In this document: positions 10,019 to 19,383 of the stretch, piece after piece
How positions within the stretch are numbered: position 1 is the stretch's first letter
Layout: every line of letters begins with the position of its first letter
Assembly: GCA_027488165.1 (NCBI GenBank)
Contig: JAIYCF010000136.1
Coordinates: forward strand, 1-32,195
Length of the DNA: 32,195 nucleotides
From: Streptomycetaceae bacterium
Lineage (GTDB): Bacteria > Actinomycetota > Actinomycetes > Nanopelagicales > Nanopelagicaceae
Reading direction: 5' to 3'
The notes under the pieces: model-generated
Told to the model about the DNA's origin: nothing
Databases searched by the model: none
Seen by the model: only the letters and a program-made list of their open reading frames with translations
Position numbers and translations under genes: made by a program

Positions 10019-11683
10019 CTACATCCGCTCCAGCGCGTTCACGCCAAGTAGTAGAAGACCATTCTTCAGTACTTGCAGAGTTGCTGCACATAAATTAAGT
10101 CGAGCGCTATGCAGCGCAGTTGCTGGCTCATCCCCCATCGGCAATACGCGGCAGTCGGCATAGAAGCCGTGATAAACCCCGGCTAATTCTTCGAGATAAC
10201 GGGCGATGCGATGTGGTTCGCGGAGTTCGGCGGCGCTGGCAACGATTCGTGGGAATTCAGCGAGCGATCCAAGTAGTTCGTTCTCGCGATCATGCGAAAG
10301 TTGTGCTGGATCAAAGTTATCTAAACCGCTGGCGATATTAAGTTCGGCGGCGTTGCGCAAAACTGCAGCGATGCGGGCGTGGGCGTATTGCACGTAATAA
10401 ACCGGATTCTCATTGGTATTGCGCTTCAAGATATCGAGATCCATCACCATCGGTGTATCGACTGGATAGCGAATCAAGGTGTAACGAGCCGCATCGACTC
10501 CAACTTTTTCGACAAGTTCTTCAAGGGTAATGATTGTGCCCGCGCGTTTAGAAAGTTTTACTTCCTCGCCGCCTTCCATGATTTTTACCAACTGACCGAT
10601 CAATACATGAACGTTGTACTCGGGATCATCGCCTGCGCACGCTGCAGTTGCTTTAAGGCGGTGGATATAACCATGGTGATCCGCACCCAGCATGTAGATG
10701 CAGATATCGAAACCACGTTCGCGCTTATTTATGTAATAAGCGGTATCTGATGAGAAGTAAGTTAGATCGCCATTTGCCTTAACAAGAACGCGATCTTTAT
10801 CGTCCCCAAAGTCAGTAGTTCGCAGCCAAGTTGCTCCATCTAATTCAAAGACATGTCCTTGGGCGCGCAATTTATCTAAACCGTGCTCAACTTTTCCGCC
10901 ATCATGAAGGCTGCGCTCTGAAAACCAGACATCGAAATGAGTGTTGAAGGTATCTAGAACTCGTTGCTGATCCTTAAGTTGTAATTTATAAGCTGCTTCG
11001 CGGAAGGCAATTAAACGGGGCTCTACGTCAAGCTTGGTTATCTCTGGGTTCTCGGCCAGAATTTCTTTAGCTAAATCTGCAATGTATTCACCCTGGTAAC
11101 CATCTTCAGGAATAGGTTGACCAAGAGCTGCAGCTTGAACAGATTGTCCAAAGAGATCCATTTGATTGCCGCGATCGTTTATATAAAACTCACGAACTAC
11201 ATCAGCGCCAGCAGCGCTCAGAACGCGACCAAGTGCATCGCCAACTGCTGCCCAACGCGTGTGCCCTAGGTGCAATGGGCCGGTTGGATTGGCAGAGATA
11301 AATTCTAGGTTGATCTTCACGCCCGCAAGCGCAGTGCCTTTTCCATAACTTTCTTTAGCACTCAAAATTGTGCGCACTAAATCTGCTTGGCTAGCGCGAT
11401 TTAATTTAATGTTGATAAAGCCAGGACCTGCAATATCAACTGAGGCAACTTCGGCGAGTTTCTCTAAAACTTTCTTGAGTAACTCTGCGACTTCATGTGG
11501 GTTTTTTCCAGCGGGCTTAGCTAGTTGCAGTGCAATAGAAGATGCGTAATCACCATGGTCGCGATTCTTAGGGCGCTCCAAAGGGATTGAGGATGGAACG
11601 GTTCCGATCAGATCACCACGCTCGATGGCGTGCGAGATTGCCGCCTGAATTTGGGCAGCTAGTAGATCCGAATGTGAACTCAC
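10019..11683 (-). CDS. argS: Arginyl-tRNA synthetase
   Basis: NPTGPLHLGHTRWAAVGDAL (HIGH-type motif), KLSKRAGT (KMSKS-like); GTG start. Confidence 0.96.
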   Translation of the reverse strand: MSSHSDLLAAQIQAAISHAIERGDLIGTVPSSIPLERPKNRDHGDYASSIALQLAKPAGKNPHEVAELLKKVLEKLAEVASVDIAGPGFINIKLNRASQADLVRTILSAKESYGKGTALAGVKINLEFISANPTGPLHLGHTRWAAVGDALGRVLSAAGADVVREFYINDRGNQMDLFGQSVQAAALGQPIPEDGYQGEYIADLAKEILAENPEITKLDVEPRLIAFREAAYKLQLKDQQRVLDTFNTHFDVWFSERSLHDGGKVEHGLDKLRAQGHVFELDGATWLRTTDFGDDKDRVLVKANGDLTYFSSDTAYYINKRERGFDICIYMLGADHHGYIHRLKATAACAGDDPEYNVHVLIGQLVKIMEGGEEVKLSKRAGTIITLEELVEKVGVDAARYTLIRYPVDTPMVMDLDILKRNTNENPVYYVQYAHARIAAVLRNAAELNIASGLDNFDPAQLSHDRENELLGSLAEFPRIVASAAELREPHRIARYLEELAGVYHGFYADCRVLPMGDEPATALHSARLNLCAATLQVLKNGLLLLGVNALERM

Positions 11684-11709
11684 AGGGCAAGGTTACCCTG
11701 CGCAGCGAT

Positions 11710-12867
11710 TTACTTTCCGAACCCCATAAGGTGCTCAAGAGCGAGCTGATTAAGGGCTTCGTACTGATAACCACGCGCACCGGCTGCTTCAACATCGAAT
11801 GAATCTTTTGCAAGATCCTTCCAACTTTCACCAGCGCCCATTGTGTTTTCAGTCAGTCCTGGAATATTCGAATCTTTCTGTGCAGCAATTACGCGAGGAT
11901 CGTTGCGATAGGCGGTAGCGCGATCTTTTAGCGCTAGATAGGTGCGCATATTTGCTGTTGCAGAATCCCAAACGCCCTTGTCATCTTCGGTACGACCTGG
12001 CTTGTAATCAAAGTGCTTTGGACCGTCGTACTTATAGCGTTCAAGAAGTTCAACTAAGAAGAAGGCTGACTTTAGGTCGCCATGGCCAAAGACGAGATCC
12101 TGATCGAACTTTGGACCGTGCTGACCATTTAGATCGATATGGAATAACTTCTTCTGCCAGAGCGCTTGTGCGATTCCATGAACAAAGTTAAGTCCTGCCA
12201 TTTGTTCGTGGCCAACTTCTGGGTTTAGACCAACTAGCTCTGGATGATCAAGGGTGTAGATAAATGCAAGTGCGTGGCCAATTGTTGGCAAGAAGATATC
12301 GCCACGTGGTTCGTTTGGCTTTGGTTCAATTGCAAACTTAATCTTGTACCCGTTATCTAGAACATATTGGCTAAGCACGTTAAATGCTTCGCGCATACGT
12401 TCGTGTGCAACGTAAGCATCCTTTGCAGCATCTGATTCAGCGCCTTCGCGTCCGCCCCAACAAACATAAGTATGCGCACCTAGTTCGACAGCGAGTTCAA
12501 TGTTGCGCATCGCTTTACGAAGTGCGTAACGACGGATATCGCGATCGTTGCTGGTAAATGCACCATCTTTAAAGACTGGATGTGAGAAGAGGTTGGTTGT
12601 CGCCATGGGAACTTGCATTCCGGTTTCGGCAAGCGCTTTCTTAAAGCGATCAATGTGTCCACGACGTGATGCATCATCGCTGCCAAATGGGATCAAATCA
12701 TCATCATGGAATGTAACTCCGTATGCACCGCGCGCTGCGAGTTCATTAACTGTGCGAACTGGGTCGAGAGCGCCACGAGTGGCATCACCAAATGGATCGC
12801 GCGCTTGCCAGCCAACGGTCCAAAGTCCGAAGGTGAACTTATCTGCTGGGGTTGGAGTCAATGACAT
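11710..12867 (-). CDS. xylA: Xylose isomerase
   Basis: [73 protein letters not shown]. Confidence 0.96.
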   Translation of the reverse strand: MSLTPTPADKFTFGLWTVGWQARDPFGDATRGALDPVRTVNELAARGAYGVTFHDDDLIPFGSDDASRRGHIDRFKKALAETGMQVPMATTNLFSHPVFKDGAFTSNDRDIRRYALRKAMRNIELAVELGAHTYVCWGGREGAESDAAKDAYVAHERMREAFNVLSQYVLDNGYKIKFAIEPKPNEPRGDIFLPTIGHALAFIYTLDHPELVGLNPEVGHEQMAGLNFVHGIAQALWQKKLFHIDLNGQHGPKFDQDLVFGHGDLKSAFFLVELLERYKYDGPKHFDYKPGRTEDDKGVWDSATANMRTYLALKDRATAYRNDPRVIAAQKDSNIPGLTENTMGAGESWKDLAKDSFDVEAAGARGYQYEALNQLALEHLMGFGK

Positions 12868-12997
12868 GTAACTTCCTCACTTCTTCGCTGCATGAGCGCG
12901 CTGTGCGGGCGAAAACCCGAAATTTTGTATAAGGCGAACTTACCTCTAACCTATGTTCCAGTACATGAGTTTTTTGTAACATTCTCATGACGCTCCA

Positions 12998-13079
12998 GCG
13001 GGAGTGGTGAAATGGCAGACACGCAAGTCTTAGGAACTTGTGCTTCGGCGTGCGGGTTCAAGTCCCGCCTCCCGCACCA
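12998..13079 (+). tRNA. tRNA-Leu (anticodon UAG), CCA encoded
   Basis: Acceptor GCGGGAG/CTCCCGC; anticodon stem CAAGT/ACTTG with loop CTTAGGA; long variable arm; T-arm GCGGGTTCAAGTCCCGC; ACCA. Confidence 0.93.
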
Positions 13080-13105
13080 GAGTTTTTTAAAGGTTCAACG
13101 TACTT

Positions 13106-13438
13106 ATGGCTAAAAAATCTCCAGCAAAGATAAAGAAGCTACGCGGCGAAGCTATGCGCGCTGCCGCCCAACGCAAGGCTGAAAAGGCGCAGAACCGATG
13201 CGCTGTAACAAATGGAGAAGTTGATTTAGATGCCTACGCCGCAGTTGATGGCGCTTGGGTAGAACTTGGATTGGCAGCTCCTGCTCGCAGAGCGTTAATC
13301 GATGAGGGGCTATACAAGGTAAGCGATTTAAGAAAATACTCGCTAGATGCCATAAAAGATTTGCATGGCATGGGCCCGAACGCAATTCGAATATTGATTA
13401 ACGCGATGAAGAAGAGCGATATCTCTTTCCGCAAATAA
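13106..13438 (+). CDS. Small helix-hairpin-helix / RpoA-CTD-like protein
   Basis: Basic N-terminus; ELGLAAPARRALIDEGLYKVSDLRKYSLDAIKDLHGMGPNAIRILINAM resembles alphaCTD/HhH. Confidence 0.7.
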   Translation: MAKKSPAKIKKLRGEAMRAAAQRKAEKAQNRCAVTNGEVDLDAYAAVDGAWVELGLAAPARRALIDEGLYKVSDLRKYSLDAIKDLHGMGPNAIRILINAMKKSDISFRK

Positions 13439-13455
13439 TTGTTACTGAGTAATTG

Positions 13456-13722
13456 CTAGTTAGTGATTGCCCAAGCAACGAGGACTCCACCAATTACTCC
13501 GAGCGCCACCATTACTTCACGCTTGGCCAGAAATCCATGTGCGCCTTTAATGAAGGTGAGCCCTAGAGCAATGAATCCCGGAACGAATACCGCTGCGCTA
13601 TTTACAAGGACGTCTGTTTTACCTGTTTGGTAACGCAAATTGATTAAGCCAATAGCAAAGAGCAGGTAGCTCGCCATGCGGTAGTTATTGAGGGCATATC
13701 TGGAAAGTTCAGGCTTGGTCAT
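13456..13722 (-). CDS. Small membrane protein, about 3 TM segments, unknown function
   Basis: Hydrophobic segments YLLFAIGLINL, VFVPGFIALGLTF, VMVALGVIGGVLVAWAI; start at 13722 supported by TAGGAT-N6-ATG. Confidence 0.6.
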   Translation of the reverse strand: MTKPELSRYALNNYRMASYLLFAIGLINLRYQTGKTDVLVNSAAVFVPGFIALGLTFIKGAHGFLAKREVMVALGVIGGVLVAWAITN

Positions 13723-13742
13723 ATCCATATCCTACAAATATT

Positions 13743-13772
13743 AAAGGGGCGCCGGTTTCCCGACGCCCCTTT
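13743..13772 (-). terminator. Terminator downstream of rhodopsin
   Basis: AAAGGGGCGccggtttcccgaCGCCCCTTT inverted repeat. Confidence 0.8.
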
Positions 13773-13794
13773 AACTTTAACTATTTACAGACGA

Positions 13795-14556
13795 TTAGTG
13801 ATCGTCCTTCATGCCTTCAGCTACTGACTTCATGCGAGCGATCTTCAAGATTGTGAGACCGAATACGCACTTAGCTAGAACGTCAGCGATTGTGTAACCA
13901 ACCTGTACGTTCACGAACTGGCTAGCTGATGCCATTCCTTCACCCATACCTAGGATGTAAGCAACTGGGTATACGCCCCATGTCGCGATGAGAAGGAGAC
14001 GCAAGCGACCAACGGTTGCTGCAACGCCTTCTGGCTGGCGATCAAGTGACTTACCAAGCTCTACGAACAATACGTAGAGGATGTATAGGAATGGAAGTGT
14101 TGAAAGAACACCGTAAAGGATCTGTGTGTTCTGATCGTTTGAGATTTCACCTGGGTAACCAAGTGCGATCATTGCAGCTGATGCTGGTACCAAACGAGCG
14201 ATGAGTGACTTTGAAACTTCCTTTGCAAGTGCAAGCACTGCAATTACTTCAACAAGAAGTAGTGGAACAGTTAGTAGCCAGTCAACATAACGGTATGCCT
14301 CATTGAATGCACCCTGGTCTCCAGAAACCTTAACAACCATTCCTTCAGATGACTCTGAGAATGAGTTAAAGATTCTCCAGTAGTGGTAGCCAGCAATGAA
14401 TGTAACCATTGATGACATAACGAGAGCGTTGCGGTACTTAGGCAGTACGCGAGCCTGTGAAACGAGGGTATAAATTGTGCAAGCAAGCATTGAAACAAGT
14501 CCGAACGAGAATACGTTGTAGACCGTGTTCCACTGATTTGCGGTTAGGGTTAACAT
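13795..14556 (-). CDS. Actinorhodopsin-type microbial rhodopsin, predicted light-driven proton pump
   Basis: 7-TM; helix C YRYVDWLLTVPLLLVE (D/T/E motif, Leu at tuning position); helix G YTIADVLAKCVFGL (Schiff-base Lys); GYHYWR; GYPGE. Start MLTLTANQW with SD GGAGG. Confidence 0.95.
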   Translation of the reverse strand: MLTLTANQWNTVYNVFSFGLVSMLACTIYTLVSQARVLPKYRNALVMSSMVTFIAGYHYWRIFNSFSESSEGMVVKVSGDQGAFNEAYRYVDWLLTVPLLLVEVIAVLALAKEVSKSLIARLVPASAAMIALGYPGEISNDQNTQILYGVLSTLPFLYILYVLFVELGKSLDRQPEGVAATVGRLRLLLIATWGVYPVAYILGMGEGMASASQFVNVQVGYTIADVLAKCVFGLTILKIARMKSVAEGMKDDH

Positions 14557-14652
14557 GTAAATAAGCCTCCGTGGGGTGCTTAATACTTCAAGGACCATTC
14601 GGCCCCAGAAGCCAGAACTAAATCGATGAAGTCCTCGAGGAACCACATCCAC

Positions 14653-14676
14653 TCACACTGGTAGGTAATAGTGTGA
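14653..14676. promoter_or_regulatory. Operator-like inverted repeat upstream of rhodopsin
   Basis: TCACACT-N10-AGTGTGA perfect 7-bp arms, about 100 nt upstream of the ATG. Confidence 0.4.
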
Positions 14677-14822
14677 ACCTGCTGCGAGCGATTTGCATCA
14701 ATACTCGGCGGTATTTTTCAGGTTTTTTCAAAAAATTCGGAAAATCACGCTCAATTTGGACTGCGCCTGGGGCAATCACCCGAACAACTACTCCCCAATC
14801 CGCTACCAGTTAGGCTTGCCCG

Positions 14823-16043
14823 ATGCGCCGCGAATTAAGGGAGCTCCACTCCCACCCAGGATTTACCGCACTGGCTACCTCGCGCTTTATCTCCAATGTG
14901 GGAAATGGAATCTCACCGGTTGCCCTCGCCTTTGGGGTTCTAGCGCTGCCAGGGGCCACCGGAAAAGATTTGAGCATCGTTATGGCCGCGCGCATGTTTC
15001 CGATGGTCGCCTTAATGTTATTTGGCGGAGTCATCGGAGATCGGTTTAAGCGAAATCGCATCGTTGGTGGCGCAGATATTTTGGGAAGCGGATTTGCTGC
15101 GCTAAGTGCGATCTCTTTAATCATCAATAATTCCAACGTCTTCTTCTTGGCTTTAATGGGCGCTCTTTTCGGAATTTTAAATGCCCTCTGGTGGCCAGCT
15201 ATGTCCGGCGTACTGCCAGAAATTCTCCCTAAAGAGAAGTTGCAGCATGGAAATGCAGTAATCGCGATGACTACCAATATTGGTTATGTATTCGGCGCGC
15301 TGCTGGGTGGAACCCTGGTCACCCTTTTTGGTTCAGGCTGGGCGCTATTAGTTGATGCGATCTCGTTCTTTATTGCCGGAGTACTTGTCTGGAATCTAGA
15401 TCTACCAAAGATAATTCGTGAAAACAAGAATTCGATGTTTCATGATTTGAAAGCTGGCTGGCGCGAATTCTCTTCTCGCTCTTGGGTAGTAACCATTGTT
15501 ATCTCATTTGCCCTCATTAATTTAGCCTTCGAATCAATGCTGCAAATACTTGGGCCGCTTAAGTATTCAGAAATTGCGAACGGACCAAAATTCTGGTCAT
15601 TTAACTTAGCGGCTCTAACTTTGGGCATGCTTTCAGGTAGCTTAATTTCTCTGAAAATTCGCTTTGCTCGGCCACTTCTATTTGCGATGTTGATTATTGC
15701 AGCTGCATCGATTTGGGATTTTTCGTTGGCGATAAGCGCTCCACTCTGGGTATCACTGATCTGTGCATTCCTTGCAGGTATTGCTATAGATATATTCACC
15801 GTAGTTTGGAATACCTCGCTGCAATCACATATTCCAGAAGAGTCATATTCGCGAGTTGTTGCATATGACGCCTTAGGTTCTTTTGGTTTATCACCCATCG
15901 GAATCGCCGCGGCCGGGCCACTTGCGCACGCCTTCGGTGTAAGCACAATGATCTATGTGACAGGCTCAATCGCCTTATTCGCAGCCCTCGCCTCACTAAC
16001 TGTTAAATCAGTACGAGGGTTAAAACCTGTTGCCAACCCCTAG
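14823..16043 (+). CDS. MFS transporter (EntS/MFS_3-like)
   Basis: 12-TM-like protein; GGVIGDRFKRNRI loop motif; TAGGCT-N6-ATG. Confidence 0.85.
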   Translation: MRRELRELHSHPGFTALATSRFISNVGNGISPVALAFGVLALPGATGKDLSIVMAARMFPMVALMLFGGVIGDRFKRNRIVGGADILGSGFAALSAISLIINNSNVFFLALMGALFGILNALWWPAMSGVLPEILPKEKLQHGNAVIAMTTNIGYVFGALLGGTLVTLFGSGWALLVDAISFFIAGVLVWNLDLPKIIRENKNSMFHDLKAGWREFSSRSWVVTIVISFALINLAFESMLQILGPLKYSEIANGPKFWSFNLAALTLGMLSGSLISLKIRFARPLLFAMLIIAAASIWDFSLAISAPLWVSLICAFLAGIAIDIFTVVWNTSLQSHIPEESYSRVVAYDALGSFGLSPIGIAAAGPLAHAFGVSTMIYVTGSIALFAALASLTVKSVRGLKPVANP

Positions 16044-16052
16044 AGTTGATTC

Positions 16053-16721
16053 ATGAGTAAAGAGGCGAGCGAGCGCGAAAAGTTAGCAGCGGTAGCTCCG
16101 CCAAAGTTGCGTGGCTGGTTTCACTTAGCGGCAACTCCGATCGTAATCATCGCTTCGCTAGTTTTATTTATATTAAGTAAGAACTCGCTTAAATTTGCCG
16201 TTGCTCTTTATTCAATAACCGCGATCATGCTCTTTAGCGTTTCTGCGATCTATCACCGCGTTCCTTGGTCACCTGCCAAGAAGAAAATTTGGCGCCGCTG
16301 GGATCACGCAAATATCAATCTATTGATCGCCGGTTCCTACACTCCGTTTGCAGTAACCCTTCTGGAAGGCAACGATCGAACCATCTTGCTTAGCGTTGTC
16401 TGGATCGGTGCGCTATTGGGAGTTGCGATGCGCATCTTTTGGGTGGGCGCTCCACGTTGGCTATATGTAGCTAACTATTTACTTTTAGGTTGGGTTGCCA
16501 TTGTTTACACGCCACAGCTTTATAAAGAAGGTGGTCTCTGGGTCCTTCTTCCAGTCGTTATTGGTGGGCTGCTCTATTCCATTGGTGCAATTTTCTATGC
16601 GCTAAAGCGCCCTGGACGCGCTGCAAAGTACTTCGGATTTCATGAGCTTTTCCATATATTCGTGCTCGCCGCTTGGGTTTCGCAGTACCTAGCGGTCTCC
16701 TTCGCAATCTACCGCGACTAA
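16053..16721 (+). CDS. Hemolysin III / PAQR-family membrane protein
   Basis: SAIYHRVPWSPAKKKIWRRWDHANINLLIAGSYTPFAV; HELFHIFVLAAW. Confidence 0.9.
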   Translation: MSKEASEREKLAAVAPPKLRGWFHLAATPIVIIASLVLFILSKNSLKFAVALYSITAIMLFSVSAIYHRVPWSPAKKKIWRRWDHANINLLIAGSYTPFAVTLLEGNDRTILLSVVWIGALLGVAMRIFWVGAPRWLYVANYLLLGWVAIVYTPQLYKEGGLWVLLPVVIGGLLYSIGAIFYALKRPGRAAKYFGFHELFHIFVLAAWVSQYLAVSFAIYRD

Positions 16722-16767
16722 ATCACCCCACTTTTGGACTATGCAGGCTTTGCTCTAATCTAGCCCT

Positions 16768-17571
16768 ATGGCTGAGAAGAATAGTTTCCTTAATTGGGTT
16801 GGATTTAAAGAGAGCGAAAGCGCTGCTCCAAGTTCGGTAGATCGCATCCGCGAACTCGAATCACAACTAAATGACCTTCGTTCTCGTCGCGATATCACTT
16901 CCTTAAGCAAGGAAGAGTTTGAAATCCTCGCAACAGAAACTGCGATGTCGATGATCAAGTCAGCGCAAGCTCGCGAATCAAAAGCCTATGCATCTTCAGA
17001 GCGCGTTGTTCTTGAAGCAACTCGTCAGGCAAAAGATGCCATCGAAGGCGCTGAAACTAAAGCTCGCACAATTTTATCTGGCGCTGAAGCGCGCGGTCGC
17101 AAGTACATAACTGCAGCTGAAGCAGAGGCGGCAGAGCGCCTTTCTTCTGTAGAACGTGAAGCGCAAGCAATCTTTGATGAAAAACGTCGCGAAGCAGCAG
17201 CGCTTGCCCAAGCAGCGCGTCGCGAAGGCGAGCGCATCATAGTTGCGGCAACTGGTGAAGTCGCTGAATACCGCCAATGGTTAAGCGGAGTTATCGCAGA
17301 AGCTGAACGACTCTACAAAATTCAGACCCAATCTCTAGATGCTGCAGAGCAAGCTATTTCTCAGAGCCGCTCTCGCTTAGATAGCGCATTTGAAAGACTT
17401 GCTAATCTTCACAAGAGCGTAAATGAAAACTTAAATGCAGATAACTCAGTAATTGATACTGGGCCAAAGAAGGTTATAAGTCAGCGCACCAAGCCAGCCC
17501 TTGCTGCACCTGCAAAGAAATCTGCACCAAAAAAGAGCGCGGCTAAGAAAAAACCTGCCAAGCGCCGGTAA
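16768..17571 (+). CDS. Coiled-coil protein (DivIVA/FilP-like character) with Lys/Ala-rich C-terminal tail
   Basis: Long Ala/Glu/Arg-rich heptad-like region; tail APAKKSAPKKSAAKKKPAKRR. Confidence 0.7.
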   Translation: MAEKNSFLNWVGFKESESAAPSSVDRIRELESQLNDLRSRRDITSLSKEEFEILATETAMSMIKSAQARESKAYASSERVVLEATRQAKDAIEGAETKARTILSGAEARGRKYITAAEAEAAERLSSVEREAQAIFDEKRREAAALAQAARREGERIIVAATGEVAEYRQWLSGVIAEAERLYKIQTQSLDAAEQAISQSRSRLDSAFERLANLHKSVNENLNADNSVIDTGPKKVISQRTKPALAAPAKKSAPKKSAAKKKPAKRR

Positions 17572-17576
17572 TTAAT

Positions 17577-19331
17577 ATGGCTACCAAACGCGGTATCCAA
17601 TACATCCCTGCAATTGATGGACTGCGCGCTGTCGCAGTAATTGCGGTAATGCTCTATCACCTTGGTCTGGAATGGATTCCGGGTGGATTTCTTGGAGTCG
17701 ATCTCTTCTTTGTTATCTCTGGTTATGTAATTACTCGCTTGCTTCTTGATTCAATTCAACAGCGTGGCGGTTTAGATCTGCGCGATTTTTATATGGCGCG
17801 AATTCGTAGATTGCTTCCGCCGCTGTTGTTTATGTTGATTGTGACCTCAATTGTGGTTGGGCTTTGGGCTCCTGATACAACTAAGAAATTCTTAACCGAT
17901 GCCCCTTTCTCAATCTTTGGCGGCATGAACTGGTGGCTAGTATTTAATGAGCAGGATTACTTTGAAAGTAGTGGCCGGCCGCCACTTCTTCAGCACACCT
18001 GGTCTCTAGCTGTTGAGGCCCAGTTCTACTTAATCTGGCCGCTTATTCTCCTTTTGGTGCTCCGCTTCTTCGGCAAGAAACTGATTTCTGTTGCAGCTCT
18101 GGTAATTGCAATGACATCGGGAATCGTCTTGATGTTGGTCTCCTTCCAAGTAGATTCTTCAAATACTTCAAAAGTTAGCCATATTTACTTTGGTACAGAT
18201 ACCCACAGCATCGGTCTCTTCTTGGGTGCAGCGCTTGCAGTTAGTTGGATCCCCCAGAATTTCCGTCCCGAAGTTAGCCGTAGAGCGCAAGATTTCATCG
18301 ACGGTGTTGGCGTCTTTGGTTTTGTCGGAATCCTGGCCACCTTCTTACTCATCGATCAATCAAATCCTGCGCTTTACCGAATCGCTTTTCCATTAGCCGG
18401 AATCTTTGGTACCGCAATTCTGATTTCAATTGTGCATCCCGCATCTCGCTTTGCACCACTTTTGCGCAATCGCGTTCTCCTTTGGATTGGAGAGCGCTCT
18501 TATGCAATTTACTTGTGGCACTGGGTGATCTTTCAAATCTCGCGCCCGCAAGTTGATCTAGATGGTGAAGATTGGGCGCTCTTTACTTTGCGAATCTTGG
18601 TGGTGCTCGCATTAGCCGATATTTCTCTACGGCTCGTGGAACTACCAATTAGAAGTGGCGCTGTTGCTTACTGGTTTAAAGGAATGAAGTACCGCACTCC
18701 GTACGTGCGCAAACGGCAGAAAATTGTCGTTTGGTTTGCTTCTACATACATTCTTCTGTTGGCGGCAACTATCTCCTTGAATGCCCTGATTGAAATTGAA
18801 GATAAGAACAAGGCGTTAGCGCAGTCGTTAAAGGATGCAAATAGGCCAATCACAGCGATTGTAGATAGCGCTGATCCGGGCTTGTGGGTAACAGGTGATT
18901 CAGTAATTCTTGGTATTAGATCTGAAATTGAGGCCAACCACCCAATTGCCTTGATTAACGCTCGCGTAGGCCGACAAGCGCCTGAATTGCTAGAAGTTAT
19001 GAAGGTAGATGGCGAAAAGGTGAAGAGCTCAACAGTTGTATTCAACTTAGGAAACAACAACGCGCTAACTCGCGATCAAGTTGTCGATATTTTTGAAGCG
19101 GTGAAATCTGCTCCTAAGGCGATCGTGGTTAACACCGCGGTTCCACGACCTTGGAAAGAGGCTAATAACGCCTTGATTAACGAGGTCGCAGCGAACTATT
19201 CCAATATCTCAATAATTCCGTGGGATCAGATTTCTCAAGGCCGCACCGAATACTTCGCTCCCGATGGTGTGCATCTAGTGCCAGCAGGAGTTCGTGCCTA
19301 CGTCGCCGCTATCGAAACAAAACTTACTTAA
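17577..19331 (+). CDS. Acyltransferase-3 (OafA/OatA-like) with C-terminal SGNH-like domain
   Basis: YIPAIDGLRAVAVIAVMLYHLG; FLGVDLFFVISGYVIT; C-terminal VTGDSVILG, NLGNNNA, APDGVHLVPAG. Confidence 0.88.
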   Translation: MATKRGIQYIPAIDGLRAVAVIAVMLYHLGLEWIPGGFLGVDLFFVISGYVITRLLLDSIQQRGGLDLRDFYMARIRRLLPPLLFMLIVTSIVVGLWAPDTTKKFLTDAPFSIFGGMNWWLVFNEQDYFESSGRPPLLQHTWSLAVEAQFYLIWPLILLLVLRFFGKKLISVAALVIAMTSGIVLMLVSFQVDSSNTSKVSHIYFGTDTHSIGLFLGAALAVSWIPQNFRPEVSRRAQDFIDGVGVFGFVGILATFLLIDQSNPALYRIAFPLAGIFGTAILISIVHPASRFAPLLRNRVLLWIGERSYAIYLWHWVIFQISRPQVDLDGEDWALFTLRILVVLALADISLRLVELPIRSGAVAYWFKGMKYRTPYVRKRQKIVVWFASTYILLLAATISLNALIEIEDKNKALAQSLKDANRPITAIVDSADPGLWVTGDSVILGIRSEIEANHPIALINARVGRQAPELLEVMKVDGEKVKSSTVVFNLGNNNALTRDQVVDIFEAVKSAPKAIVVNTAVPRPWKEANNALINEVAANYSNISIIPWDQISQGRTEYFAPDGVHLVPAGVRAYVAAIETKLT

Positions 19332-19338
19332 TTAGGAT

Positions 19339-19378
19339 AAAAAAATAACCCCCACCAAATTGGTGAGGGTTATTTTTT
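19339..19378. terminator. Bidirectional terminator between convergent genes
   Basis: AAAAAATAACCC..CACCAAATTGGTG..GGGTTATTTTTT. Confidence 0.85.
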
Positions 19379-19383
19379 ATAAA

